From Polytrichum commune (taxonomy: Eukaryota > Streptophyta > Polytrichopsida > Polytrichales > Polytrichaceae), in NCBI GenBank assembly GCA_950295325.1, contig OX485805.1, positions 35,701,501-35,761,500 of the forward strand: a stretch of 60,000 bases of DNA. Reading direction: 5' to 3'. The notes under the pieces are model-generated. The model was not told the origin of the DNA. It made no database searches and worked only from the letters and a program-made list of their open reading frames with translations. A program made the translations under genes and the position numbers. Numbering within the stretch: position 1 is the first letter of the stretch; each line of letters opens with the position of its first letter. Shown here piece after piece: positions 10,901 through 22,900 of this stretch.

Positions 10901-12180
10901 ATGGCAAAACCAAGCATAAACAACCAACAAAAAGAGGCTTCGGATCCGAGGCCTCTTCACAACCTCCAACACATGCCCTCAGGCATTCCTGAAGTGGCCT
11001 AGCCCATTAATATTTGAACATGATAATCTGAATTTAAGTGCCCAAAATCCATGCATAAACAACCAACAAAAAGAGGCGTGGAACCCAACCCTCTACCTCT
11101 ACCCTTGGGCAATCCAGACGTGGTCTAGGCCTTACAGTTATATACCTTTAAATCTGAAAATTCAAACCTGAATGTCTTACACCTGCCCTTAGGCATTCAC
11201 TAAGTGGCCTAGCCCATTAATATTTGAACATTAAAATCTGAATTTACATGGCAAAACCAAGCACAAACAACCAACAAAAAGAGGCCTCGGATCCGAGGCC
11301 TCTTTCCCAACCTCCTTCACCTGCCCTCAGGCATTCACTAAGTGGCCTAGCCCATTAATATTTGAACATGAACATCTGAATTTACATGGCAAAACCAAGC
11401 ATAAACAACCAACAAAAAGAGGCCTCGGATCCGAGGCCTCTTTCCCAGTCCTCTACCTCTGCGCAAAGGCAATCCAGACGTGGCCTAGCCCATTAATTTT
11501 TGAATATGAAAATTTGAATTTACAAGGAAAATACCATGCATAAACAACCAACAAAAAGAGGCCTCGAACCCAACCTTCTACCTCTACCCTTGGGCAATCC
11601 AGTCGTGGCTAGACCTTACAGTTATAAACCTTTAAATCTGAACCTTCGAGCCTAAATGTCCTTCACCTGCCCTTAGGCATTCACTAAGTGGCCTAGCCCA
11701 TTAATATTTGAACATGAAAATCTGAATTTACATGGCAAAAACCATGCATAAACAACCAACAAAAGGAGGCCTCGAACCCAACCCTCTACCTCTACCCTTG
11801 GGCAATCCAGTCGTCTCTAGACCTTACAGTTATAAACCTTTAAATCTGAACCTTCAAGCCTAAATGTCCTACACCTGCCATTAGGCATTCCTGAATTGGC
11901 CTAGCCCATTAATATTTGAACATGAAAATCTGAATTTAAGTGCCCAAAAACCATGCATAAACAACCAACAAAAAGAGGCCTCGAACCCAACCCTTTGGCT
12001 CTACCCCTGGGCAATCCGGTCGTGGCCAGACCTTGCAGTTATAAACCTTTAAATCTGAAACTTCAAACCTAAATGTCCTACACCTGCACTTAGGGATTCA
12101 TTAAGATGCCCAACCCATTAATATTTGGACATGAAAATCTGTATTTACAACCCAAAAACCAAGCATAAACAACCAACAAA
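7960..12180. repeat. Satellite array with BamHI-centred palindromes
   Basis: About 4.2 kb built from two alternating modules. Module A starts around CCTAGCCCATTAATATTTGAAC, runs through ACCAAGCATAAACAACCAAC, and reaches a 22-bp perfect palindrome (GAGGCCTCGGA followed by its reverse complement). Module B runs CCTTACAGTTATAAACCT to TAAATGTCCTACACCTGCC. Perfect palindromes start at 8070, 8209, 8431, 8654, 8793, 9155, 9377, 10100, 10447, 10585, 11281 and 11419. Damaged versions lie near 9016, 9600, 9737, 9963 and 10935. From about 10240 some units replace the palindrome with GAGGCGTGGAACCC or GAGGCCTCGAACCC. Units are about 135-225 bp depending on whether module B is present. Short open frames here (for example 8958-9266 and 9325-9678) are repeat translations, not genes. 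Confidence 0.9.
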
Positions 12181-12189
12181 AAGAGGCTT

Positions 12190-13084
12190 GATTCCCAAAA
12201 CCTCAAAATATAGGTTGAAATTTCAACCTCCTGCCTCACTCAAAACTATACCTCTCACCTACACACTCAACCCGAATCAATACAAGGCCGAGACCAGCCC
12301 ATGTCAAGATTCCATGTACTTTAAGATCTCAAAACCCTCACCTCAATCAATGTGCTACCTCTCAACTACACAATCAACCCGAATGAAGACAAGGCCGAGA
12401 CTTCCTCAACATCAAGATTCCATGTACTTTGAGAACTCAAAACCCTCTCCTCACTCAAAACCCTACCTCTCAACTACACAATCAACCCGAATGAAGACAA
12501 GGCCGAGACTTCCTCCACATCAAGATTCCATGTACTTTGAGAACTCAAAACCCTCTCCTCACTCAAAACCCTACCTCTCAACTACACAATCAACCCGAAT
12601 AAAGACAAGGCCGACACTTCCTCCAAGTCTACATTCCATGTGCTTTGAGAACTCAAAACCCTCTCCTCACTCAAAACCCTTGCTCTCACCCACTCCTCTC
12701 CTCACTCTAAACCCTTGCACTTACTCAACCCAAATCAAGACAAGGCCGAGACCAACCCAACCCAAGTCAACATTCCATGTCCTTTGACAACTCGAAACCC
12801 TCACCTCCGACATAACCCTATACACTAACCTATTCACTAACCCCACTTCAAGACATGGCCGTGACCACACCAGGTTATCATTCCATGTACTTTGAGTACT
12901 TCAAAACATCACCTCTCTCAAAACCTTGACTACGAACCTTCACACTAACCCCATATCAAGAAAAGGCCGAGAGCACACCAGGTTATCATTCCATGTACTT
13001 TGCGTACTTAAAAACCTCACCTCACTCAAAACCTTGACTACGAACCTTCACACTAACCCCATATCAAGAAAAGGCCGAGAGCAC
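12190..13084. repeat. Second tandem repeat, 108-bp period (left half)
   Basis: Units contain AAGACAAGGCCGAGAC, ATTCCATGTACTTTGAGAAC and CAAAACCCT(C/A)(T/C)CTC. Starts of the ATGAAGAC block at 12383, 12491 and 12599 give an exact 108-bp period. Because 108 is a multiple of three, a 220-codon frame (12125-12787) stays open and encodes a 36-residue repeat. I regard that as a by-product. Units after 12800 are more diverged. The array stops at a 5-bp AGCAC, where the 5.3-kb element is inserted, and resumes at 18396. Confidence 0.85.
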
Positions 13085-13326
13085 TGTGAGCCAAATTTTT
13101 GGTCATTTCAGTTCAACTATAGGCTTATAGTTTAATTCGGATGGAGTCATCCAATAGGATGAATATAGTTAAACCATAGGAGGAAGTTATAACTATTGTC
13201 ACGGCCATAGGAGGCCCTAGTAGGCGGTTACGGAAACTATCTTCTCCTCACCTCCGTAAGAGGGCGGCCGAGGAAGGAGAAGCCAGACATTTCTTAGATA
13301 ATTTTTTGAGCGAGTTGCATAAACAA

Positions 13327-14300
13327 TACCGTACGTTAAGGGCAGCTTCGGCGCTCTCTTGCCGAATAATTATTAAAAGTAAAAAAACAGTGTTCGGCGG
13401 GAAAAAAAAAATTACTAAAAATTTCGGCATTTTAAATAGTTTAATAATGCAATTTCGGCATACATCCAAGAAGTTATTACCTAACGGTAAACAAGAATGT
13501 TTATTCACGATTTCACAATTTGTGTGAAGAGTTTTACAAAAGATATAAATCTTTCACGATTTTGTGAAGAGTTGGGAATGCTCTGTGCTTTATACAAGTA
13601 GAGTGGAGTTGTGTTCAACAATGCATATGGGATATGTAAAGTTTGAGGTGAAGCACCTAGTTAGACTTCATTTTTATAACACGCATAACTTTTGCATAGA
13701 GTCTTCAAATGACATAAAATTTGTTGGAGGTGAAAGATTACTTGATTTCTAAAATTTTCTTAGAGCAACAAAATTCCAAAAAAGTTGATCTTCTATGCAC
13801 AAATGAGCTCCGAAAAACTGTTATGAACGCATTTTAATTTTTTGATCTTTACACGGCTGCAATGTTTTGTCCATATCTTTTGCATAAAGATTTATTTTGA
13901 CACAAAACTTGTTGGGGGTGGAAGATTACTTGATTTCTCAACTTTTGTTAGTTGGACAAAATTCTATAAAACTTCATCTTCTATGCTCAATTGGACTCCA
14001 AAAAAGTGTGTACAACACATTTGAAAAGCCTCACTTAGAGTCTTGCTACTTCTTAACCCATATTCTTTGTGGAGTAATGTAAGTGAGCTTGATTACAAAA
14101 TGAGCACCTTCTCTCCATCAGAATTCATATATGCTTCCAGTGTAAGTAAAATTCTAGTGAGAAGTTAAAATTTCTTACTTTTCGGCAATTTTGAAAATTA
14201 ATTAATTTTATATTCGGCAAAAAATGTCAATAATTTTCCAAAATTTTCGGCGTCTATTTTTAGAATTATTTTGTGCCGAAGCTGCCCTTAACGTACGGTA
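13327..14300. mobile_element. Non-autonomous inverted-repeat element, copy 1 (974 bp)
   Basis: Ends are TACCGTACGTTAAGGG (continuing CAGCTTCGGC) at the left and the exact reverse complement at 14275-14300, a TIR of about 26 bp. The outermost TA on each side may be a TA target duplication. The interior is AT-rich with no transposase and matches 58900-59610 closely, so this is a family. The GCCGAA/TTCGGC motif recurs just inside both ends (subterminal repeats). Confidence 0.85.
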
Positions 14301-16789
14301 GTCTTGTCTCCCTCAGCACCGTACTCGGGCGAGGATCATAGTTAAACTATTTTCAAAGTAAAATTGGTGATCACTGCAGTGATTGCAGGACACTGTTTCT
14401 TGTGAAGTTTATTGTTATTTTTCATTTTGAGTTACAAAGTATGATGGGAACTGGTCGAACAATCGGCTGTATGGAAAACGATCTTCGATGATTGTGTCAG
14501 TGATAAATTGAGAAATTGTGAGTGAGATTGTGTGAGAATTGTGAATGAGGGAATGAATTTGAATGCCTGAATGTGAAATTGGATACTTAGACTTGTGAAT
14601 GAAATAACGAGTGACTGAGGATAAGATTGTGAGTGAAAGTGAAGGATTCTGGAGTGAAAGAGAGAAGGTGTGAATAGAGAAGAGATGAAATCAACAATGA
14701 GCAAATATTGAGAAATCCTAAAGGTGTGAGAGCCTGACGAGTGAAACCAGGAGTGGAAGGAATTGTTGTAATGTCCTACATATTGTCAAACTATCGGCTA
14801 AGTATGAAGCCCTGAGTATAGCGGAACAATTGGTAATCGTTAGTAAGGAGGATATGAGGATTGTCGCAAGGGTAAACTACCGATGATATTAGAAACATAT
14901 CCGGTCGGAAAGATAAGAGAGAAATGTCAAAAACTTCGAGGATGAGAGAGTAATTGGAAGTGAGGGCAGAGAGTCCCTGTGAGATTAGCGCATGTGTAAA
15001 ATCCTTGGCCGAAGAAGGTGAAACCTAAACGAGGAAGGAAGGAGATCCTTACCCGAGAGTGGAGAGAGTCGAGAGAGAACTATGGTCTCCCTGTGAGAGG
15101 ACGCGCCAAGAGCGAACAGAGAAAAGGGAGAGTCTGCAAGGCCGAGAGGCAATCCAGAGCATAACTATGGTCTATAGTTGAGAATTGTTGCAGACTGAGA
15201 AGGCCTGGCTGGATGCCAAGTGCCAATCGAGTGTTGATTAGCGTATTGTGTAACTATTGGCTATCGTGAAGATCAACTATAGACTGAGAGGAAGTCGAGA
15301 GGTCAAGAGTCAAACCATTGTGTGAAGCAAATTATTATAGCTGAGGCCTGTGAGAGGCGTTATGATAAAATGATTATAGTTTAGCCATAAAGAGATTATA
15401 GTGAAATCCTACCTTTAGGCCGTTAGTGTTGTAATTGAAAATAATGGAGATTGTGAGTAAGAGAGAAACTCAATCAACCGAGATGATGAGAAATCATTTC
15501 TGATCGGTTGATTAGAGAAAGTTGTGAGGGTTGTCAAGATTAAGTCGGATAGGTTAAACTTCGGGTTATCAAGAAGATTTAGGCATAAGTTAACCTAATT
15601 TCAATTGGATTGTAAGAGGGATTGAATGAACTTTGGTACATAAATGTTATCTAGGCATAAGTTAATTGGATCTTTATTAAGTTTTGATTGTTAAATAGTC
15701 AAGAGATAAGATCTTTGGGTATGGAATGCGATTTAATCCTTTCAACTATTGTCTTGGGTGTTACCCTGGTTGTTGTTGTTGCAGGTTGTGCAGGGCGACC
15801 AAGACTATAGCTTGACGGATAATGGTTAATTGCATAAGTTGTGAGTAATGATTAAATCTAGAGATAAGGAATAAACAATTGTTTTGTATTGGAATTAACA
15901 TTGACCAAGTAATAAAGGAATTGCCTTGAATTGAAGATGCATTGGCCAATGGTTATCAAAGACAATTGTGTTACTCAAAGACTATTGTTCTCGAAAGACT
16001 ATTGTTATACAAAATCTCATGACGAGATGTTGAGAACAACATTATGAGTCACAAGAGAGGAACAAATGGAACTAAGAAGCGAAGACAGATATTCAAACAC
16101 CGAAATGAAGAAAGCTTGAACACTGGAAGAGAAGCTCTCGGCCTCGGGACTAGGGTAGCGGCCACGGCCTTAGGGTACCTTTCTCACGGTTTTGCGTACT
16201 CGACGCGCGGTAATAGGGCCCAGTACCTGCGGCAATGGGTACCCAGCGGGTTAGGCAAGGGAACTTAGAATTTTAAGGCAAAGGCACTAAGTAAAGGACT
16301 TATAGGGGTATATAGGGAGTTATTACACAAATAGTTAGGACTTATAGAAGGAGTATATAAGGACATATAGCTTATAAGATTTTGAGGATAAATGTCTATG
16401 TGAGAAGACATTTAGGAATATAAGATTTTGAGAATCAACGTTTATGTTAAAGAGGCATTATGACGGAGTATATAGGAATGTGGCAAGTTTTGAGAACATG
16501 ATTATGGAATATATAAATGTTAGATATGCATTATGAGCATATAGAACAAGATAGATTTTTACAAACCATTTAGAATCAATCAATTATGAAGACTTGATTG
16601 GATTCTCAAAGGACTTATAATGTAGCCACAACTAAGATATAGTAAAATCTTCATACTACAAACATTAAGGTAGTGAAACAGTTATAACCGTTTAGGATAG
16701 ATATCATCTACATATTTTGAAGATAGATAGTTATTTAGAAAAGTGGAGATCACAATCACTCTTAATGTAGATTTTGGATTAGGAAGAGA

Positions 16790-16850
16790 AGACTATATAA
16801 GGGAAGCAAATTAGGAGACTATTACCTCATTTTCTACACAACGAAGTTAT
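16790..16850 (+). promoter_or_regulatory. Candidate TATA promoter of the 5.3-kb element
   Basis: GACTATATAAGGGAAGC at about 16789-16805 is a good TATA box. A pyrimidine/CA stretch (ACCTCATTTTCTACACAACG) follows some 30 bp downstream and would suit a transcription start. It lies in the 3' third of the element, as expected if the element is a long LTR with a U3-R-U5 order. Confidence 0.4.
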
Positions 16851-17577
16851 CTTAAATTTGAGTGTCAAGAATTACTTGAAGCTTTTGTAACTCTCCTCTC
16901 AAGGAACTTTTGCAATACACTTATCTTTTCTACAAATGCGTGTGACCTTTCTACCTCTCTCTCAAATTGTCTTACAAAGTTTGTCAAGCGGTACTTGGAA
17001 CTTGAGTGATTGAGCAACCGAGAGTAGAGTAGATTGAATAGACTCTTTTGAGAAAGAACTCAAAAGATAGTGTGAGGGTGAGAACAAAGCGCTCAAGACA
17101 TTTTGGAGAATCAATGGAACTTTGAGAAAGATCGATTTGAGAAAGCAATTAGCAATTTATACAACTTGAGTGAAGGAAGCAAGATTATCTCTCAAAGCGG
17201 AACTTATCATTGATCTCCTCAAAAGGGAATTATAAATATACATGTGATTGAATACTTGAAGAATTATAATGCATGAATGATTAAAGTGAAACCTCTTAAC
17301 AAATACAAACTCCTTCAAAAGAGGAGGAGCTTATTATTATAACTACATAATCGACTTATAAGTATTACACATATTATACTACATATTGATTGTTGAACTT
17401 ATGATTGACAAGAATGATAAAGACATTAATTCATATCAAAGTTTGAATACATATGAATGAAGTAATATTGATATAAGATAATCTACTTATACAATTGTTA
17501 TTGAAGTTTCTTACTTTAAGATTCTTTGTGAGTTGTTGGATGTCATTACAATTTGAAGGATTACCTATTTAAGAGAA

Positions 17578-17602
17578 GATCTCTCTCTCTCTCTTGAGCA
17601 AA
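17578..17602. repeat. Short TC-rich microsatellite
   Basis: A run of CT dinucleotides followed nearby by the complementary GAGAGA, forming a small potential hairpin inside the 5.3-kb element. Confidence 0.6.
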
Positions 17603-18395
17603 ACTCAAGAGAGATAGGTTTACTTTTCATCATCAAGAAACACTTTGAAGTTAAACGTGACATTGCAAAACAATCAATGATGTGTTCATGAAATTATAAC
17701 TACTATATGCATATATGTTAAGTTACAATATTATAAGTAGTAACACTTGAGCTACAAAAGGAAGACTCAAGAATATTAGATCTTCTTCATCATTATAAGA
17801 TTACTTTCATTTGTGTGATTGATGTTTATGAACTACAAAACTTAAGGATTCATACAACTTATTAAAACTATATTGTTATCACGCATATTGTATACCTCTT
17901 GAACCCTTTTTCTAATCTAATGATTCTTATTATCAACGATGCCTTACATTGAGAGTGAGAATTAAGATTATGAGATTGTGTTCACTCCAATAATATATTC
18001 ATATCATAAGGAGAAGAGAGGGATTGTTAATTCGGGAACCGAGCATATTAATGAGGCACGGTAGTTCTCAAGCGAATATAAATTTACGTGATGTGCATCG
18101 TGAGTCTTCTTAGCTAATTTTGCAAAGGAACGACCCACGGCGTCCATCACGAGATGGTTACTACTGAGACTGACACACATACCCTACTGAATGAGACACA
18201 GTGAGAGGAAATCAAGAGAGAGAAAGAGAGTGAAAGACATACCAGTCATGTTCTAGAGTGAATATAGCAAACTCTTTGGTCTAATTACTGAACTATGAAG
18301 TGACAAATGCCTGTAATAGACACTAGTTAAGCCTTCCTTGAGAGTCTGTACCCTGGTGTTTTGGGTTATTTAAGTGAGAGCAAAAACTAACTACA

Positions 18396-18715
18396 AGCAC
18401 CCCATATTATCATTCCATGTACATTGTACTTTGAGTATTCAAAAACCTCACCTCACACATAACCTTAACTACGAACCTACACACTAACCCCACATCAAGA
18501 CAAGGCCGAGACCACCCCAAGTTATCATTCCATGAACTTTGAGAACTCAAAAACCTCACCTCACTAAAAACCTTACCCGAGACCTACCCAAGTCAACATT
18601 TCATGTACATTGAGAAAGCAATGACAACACTTTACTCAAAATCCTACCTCCGAACCTACACACTCAACCCGAATCAATTTTACTTTCAACGTACTCTGAG
18701 AAATCAAGGTAATAC
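18396..18715. repeat. Second tandem repeat, right half
   Basis: It resumes the repeat of 12190-13084 (ATTATCATTCCATGTAC, GACAAGGCCGAGACC, CAAAAACCTCACCTCAC) immediately after the target duplication. This proves that 13085-18395 was inserted into a pre-existing array. Confidence 0.85.
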
Positions 18716-19719
18716 AAAGCAAAATCGTCGGCCAATATGAGGCCTCGGATCCGAGGCCTCTTCCTTTACCTCGCCGACAGCCCGACACCTTACCAGGATT
18801 TGGAGTATGCCATCCACTGAGGCCCCAATATCCGCGCCACTGTCTTCCGTGCTCCCGTCCTCTGTCATCGTTATTGGAGTGCTCCTCATGTCAACGAGGT
18901 TAACTTGCGCCTTTCGTCTCCCGCGGCCGCGCCCTCGCCTCGATGTCTCTTGTGTTCCACCAGCCTTGCTTCGCAGAATTCTTGAACCAGGGTTCACAAT
19001 ATCCACATTTAGGGTTTCACTCACTGGGCCTCCTTCTTCCGCTCTTTCGTGGCCTCCCGGTAAATTACATTTCAAAACATCCTCTGCCGCTTTCCTCTTC
19101 GACGCCTTCATTTTTTCTCTTCTTTGAATCGGTGGCTGTCCCGACAGTGATCCTAGCTCTTCTAATGCCTTCCCTGTTTGTTGTGCTACCTCCATGTTGT
19201 CTTCTTCTTCGTAGCTATTTCCACTCTCTCCACTCGCCCCATCCTCCTATATTTAAGATATAACAATGTTTAGGGCAATGATGACAAACCATAATATTTA
19301 AGAGATAATTGCTTCACAATTCAATCTTGTAATTTTGTGCTCAGACAACTGCATATATGGAGAACCCGCAGAATACGTACATCGGTTGTAGAGTTCGCCT
19401 CTTCGCGTGAGTCCTCTTGGATGCTGTCATTTCCCAGCTCCTCCACTCCTGCCATTGTCTGTGCTTTTCTTCCGCCCCCTTTTTCTACAATCGGTGATAA
19501 AAGAAAAGGCCGTATCTCACAGTCTAGCCTCCACGAATGTTTAGGATGGCTCAAATCCTCGGGCGTTCCACGTCCCTTGATTGGCGCATTCGTTGACTGT
19601 ATCTTTTGTGGCCTCCCTGTCTTCCTCTTCTTATCTGTGTAATGTGTAGACGATCGCCTCCTCTTCTTCTTCTTTGATGGTTCCGCTGTCAAAGGTTGTG
19701 GATTGCCTGTTTCCTTCAT
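18704..19719 (-). CDS. Basic hydrophilic minus-strand reading frames, unknown
   Basis: Two frames, 19719-19321 (about 132 codons, with a KKKKRRRSS run and KKRKTGRPQK, an AT-hook-like GRP core) and about 19253-18704. The second has a possible acceptor before 19252 and contains RRGRGRGRRKAQ. The composition (Lys/Arg-rich, then acidic patches such as EDGSTEDSGAD) looks like a nuclear, disordered protein. No domain is recognised. They lie just upstream of the MULE-like transposase on the opposite strand, so they could be an accessory gene of that element, two exons of one gene, or chance frames. The donor site between them is not convincing. Confidence 0.3.
18739..18760. repeat. Isolated copy of the satellite palindrome
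   Basis: The same perfect 22-bp palindrome as in the 8-11.4 kb satellite, here alone and 7 kb away from its nearest copy, without the satellite's flanking modules. It lies inside a minus-strand reading frame (18704-19195), where it encodes EEASDPRPH. Confidence 0.9.
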
Positions 19720-19911
19720 GTGTTCAGGCCTCCCGCAATTCAGACCAAATCGTTCTATTTCCTTTCCACAACCTCACAGCATTAAAGTCACACATTGGAA
19801 AGGGAGTGAGCTTGCATTCTTCTCAATATATAATTCATGTTTAGGGTTTTCCACTTTCTGTCAGTCGTTCCCTGTTTTCTTTTTTTTGGCATCTGTTTAG
19901 TGTTTATCCCT

Positions 19912-22900
19912 ATGGCTTCCTCGTCTTCAGTGCCTTCTTTGTTAGAGATGGCGGAGCTCCGTGCCAATGGCTTCAGAGTGCCCATCCTCTTTCCTATAGA
20001 TGCAGACGGATTTGCACATGTGTCTTCCCTCCACCTTAGTATCAGGTTCTGCTTGCTGGATGGTTCAATCTGGGTCGAACACGAGATTTATGATCCCCTT
20101 ACCTCTTTGTTGTCCTTGACCATGCGTGTGAATCCCATTCTTGCCGACAACGGATCATTTGTGTGGAAACTTGCCGCAGGTAAATACAGAGTCTACGGAC
20201 TCCCTGAATCTCGGCCACACGTTTCCACCGAGATCCGTACCCCTCCTTATTCGTCCACTTCCACTTTCAACACCCCTCCCGCCGTTCGTGTCAAAATTGA
20301 ACCTGGTATTCATAATGTCATACATCTTTCTGATTCATTTGATGGTGATGAGCCCGTTCATTCTACTCCTAATGTCGTGCCATCTTCATCCTCATTCGGT
20401 CCCCCCTCCGTGTCCCCCCCCCCCCCCTGTGCACCTTGATCCCATGTGTCATCTTCCCCCATCTCCTCCCAAACACACCCCTTCCATTCTTCAATGTCTT
20501 CGTTCTCTTGCTTCCATGCCCGGTAAGAAAAACATTCTCAAGAAGCTAGATTATGACACCTTGCGAATTGAAGAGGTGAATTTCCTCCCCCCCCCCGATT
20601 TGATGGTGATCTTATGTTTGTCCTTCCCCCAGTCGGTGTCTCTTCCTCTCATAAGAACGCCCAATCCATGGACGGCATGGACAAACGCTACGACGGCCAT
20701 GTTTGGACTAAAACCCAGACCACCAATATCACCAATGACATGGGCCTTGCTTTTCGCTCCTCCATTTGCGTTGGCCACCTCCAGTGCCAAAATCCTCAGT
20801 GCGATTATCTACAACGTGCTCATCGGACTTCCCCGGTCAATGATACTGATTTCGACGGATTCACCAAGGAGCCCTTCCCCGTTGGTGGACCCTTGCCTTT
20901 GGGATCCACTCTAATGTGCCGGATATGTAAGGAGCCTCCCAAATGCATTGCAGCATGTCATGCCAAAATCTTCTACGTCCACGGCAAAGGTCACACTCAG
21001 CGTGCCTGTATTCATCTGGGCAACCATCATCATCCCGTCAAGGTTGGCAATTGCAGAGATAGCCAACAGCGCATCGACGCCCTCATCGAGGAGCACGTCG
21101 AGCGAACGCCCCAAGCCACTCATAGCAAAATCGTCCTTGAAGCTAGCAAGGACCTTGTGGGTGAGTTCCTCCTCAGCAATGATACTGATCCTCATCACCT
21201 TCTCTCGTTGGAAGAATTTGAGCCCGTGTTTGAACGTTGCAAGGAGTTGAATTCCCCCCACCTCCGTAACAAGGTTACCAATTTCAAATACTTACGTAGG
21301 TTAGGAGTTATGGATGGCATCGCCAAACTTCGGGGTGTCAGCAACTGGGCCTATGTCCAACGTAATCAATTCCCGGGACAGGGTGACGATACGGACAAAG
21401 TTTTCGTTTTCAAGATGTCTAAAGTCGGCCCTGGTAGTGGGGTCGACTTGGTTAAGCGCATGCAACCTGGTGGGGATCTCGAGCATGCTTGGATGATGTC
21501 TGACCATGTCAAACGCGTCGCCAAGTGGACCACCATGGCCTACTATGTGTACGATGGAACCTATCAGCGCATAATGACCATCGCTTGCTGCGACTTCCAA
21601 TCAGAAGACAAGGATGCTCAAGTTCTTTTCTAGCAGAACCTCAACCAAGTCATGGCCCGGCACGGTATCCCACATCCAAACTTCATTGGCTTCATGGCAG
21701 ACAGTGCCCAAGCCAATTGGAACGTTGTGCGCATTGTGTATGGTTCAGGTGATCCTAAAGTTCCAATGGAGGGCCGTGAGCGCACTTGTTATTTTCATTG
21801 GAAACAATCGCTCGAGAAACATACAAAATCGTATATAAAACATGAATTACAAAACCAGCATAGACACCTTTGCCTTCAATATCGGAATGCGTCGTCTATG
21901 GATGAGGCGGAGACTAGGTACCTAGCTATCAAGGCTTGGTGGGCGTCGTCGAATTGCACAAGTGAAGACGGTCTCAAGCACCTGCAGCTATGGCTTGCTT
22001 TTTGGCACTTCCGTTACCTTCAATGGGGTGGTTTCATGGAACTGGTACATCTCCCTTATGATTCCTTATTGTTTTTTTTTGTCATTATTTTCATCTGTCT
22101 ATGCTCGCTCTAATACTTCATTTTTTCAATCAGGAAAAGGTATTGACCCCAAACCAGTTGGCCGAGATGCCATCGTGCAATCTTGTGGAGTCCGTCCACA
22201 ACAAGTGGCTTCAAGCCTCTGGCAACAAGGGTGGAGACCTATACGTTGCTACCGTGGACGACTACATTCGCGCCTTCTTACAAGTTGTTGCATACTTCCA
22301 ATTCCTTAAAGGTGGAGTTGGCGGTGATGGTCCAAGCAAAGAAGAATTGAAATTCAGGGGAGCTCAACGTCGAGCTCAGCGTACTGGCGACCCCACAGTG
22401 TTGCAGAAGGTGTTAATTGACATGCCTGGTGGGGAAGAATTTTGCACTCGCGATCCACACCTTGAAGGCGCCGAGGTGTTTGGATCGCAGAAGCGAAGAC
22501 CGGACACTCCAATTGGCGATGATGGAGAGATCCACCGCCCCGATACCGTCAACTTCTCTCGCCCTCCTCCCGCGAAGCGCATCACTCGATCTCAACCTGT
22601 ACCACTACCTACTATCATTGAGGAGTCTTCCCCGTGTGTTCAAGAGGTTCAAGTGCCTTCTCCAGCAGGAATTGGTTTTCAGCGTGTCATTGCCGTACAA
22701 GAAACTAAAGTAGATGTCTCTCTTTGGCATATTGCCCGCATACCCCATACCTCCGGAAAGTCTTGTTGGGCTAATCATGATGGCACGAAGAAGAAGTGCA
22801 CCGCAAGAATCATCACCAATAATAAGAGCGTCCCTACACCGACCTACACCGGTATGTGGTATTATTACACACTCCAAGCGGAGAAGCGAATGGAATTCGT

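Larger units (their letters stand above)
13085..18395. mobile_element. 5.3-kb TG...CA element: solo giant LTR or LARD-like
   Basis: The element starts TGTGAGCC and ends CTAACTACA. It is flanked on both sides by AGCAC (13080-13084 and 18396-18400), a 5-bp duplication inside a continuous tandem repeat, so the boundaries are well supported. There is no gag or pol, and I found no direct repeat of its first bases near its end. It therefore looks like either a very long solo LTR or a non-coding LARD-like element with unrecognisable LTRs. A TATA box near 16794 in its 3' third is where an LTR promoter could be. A separate inverted-repeat transposon (13327-14300) is nested in it. Open frames inside, such as 16044-16268, show no known domain. 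Confidence 0.7.

Noticed and set aside
8070-11440. Regularly spaced palindromic repeats that look like a CRISPR array
   Set aside because: The spacers between palindromes are themselves repeats of one another, unit length is about 135-225 bp, and the context is a plant genome. This is a satellite.
12125-12787. 220-codon open frame with 36-residue repeats
   Set aside because: It exists because the DNA period (108 bp) is a multiple of three. There is no start context, domain or codon bias, and neighbouring units lose the frame.
16044-16268. 74-codon basic frame as a gene in the 5.3-kb element
   Set aside because: No domain, no partner frames, and it lies within a non-coding LTR-like element.
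13085-18395. A complete LTR retrotransposon with gag and pol
   Set aside because: No gag, protease, RT or integrase motif is visible in any frame, and no internal pair of LTRs was found.
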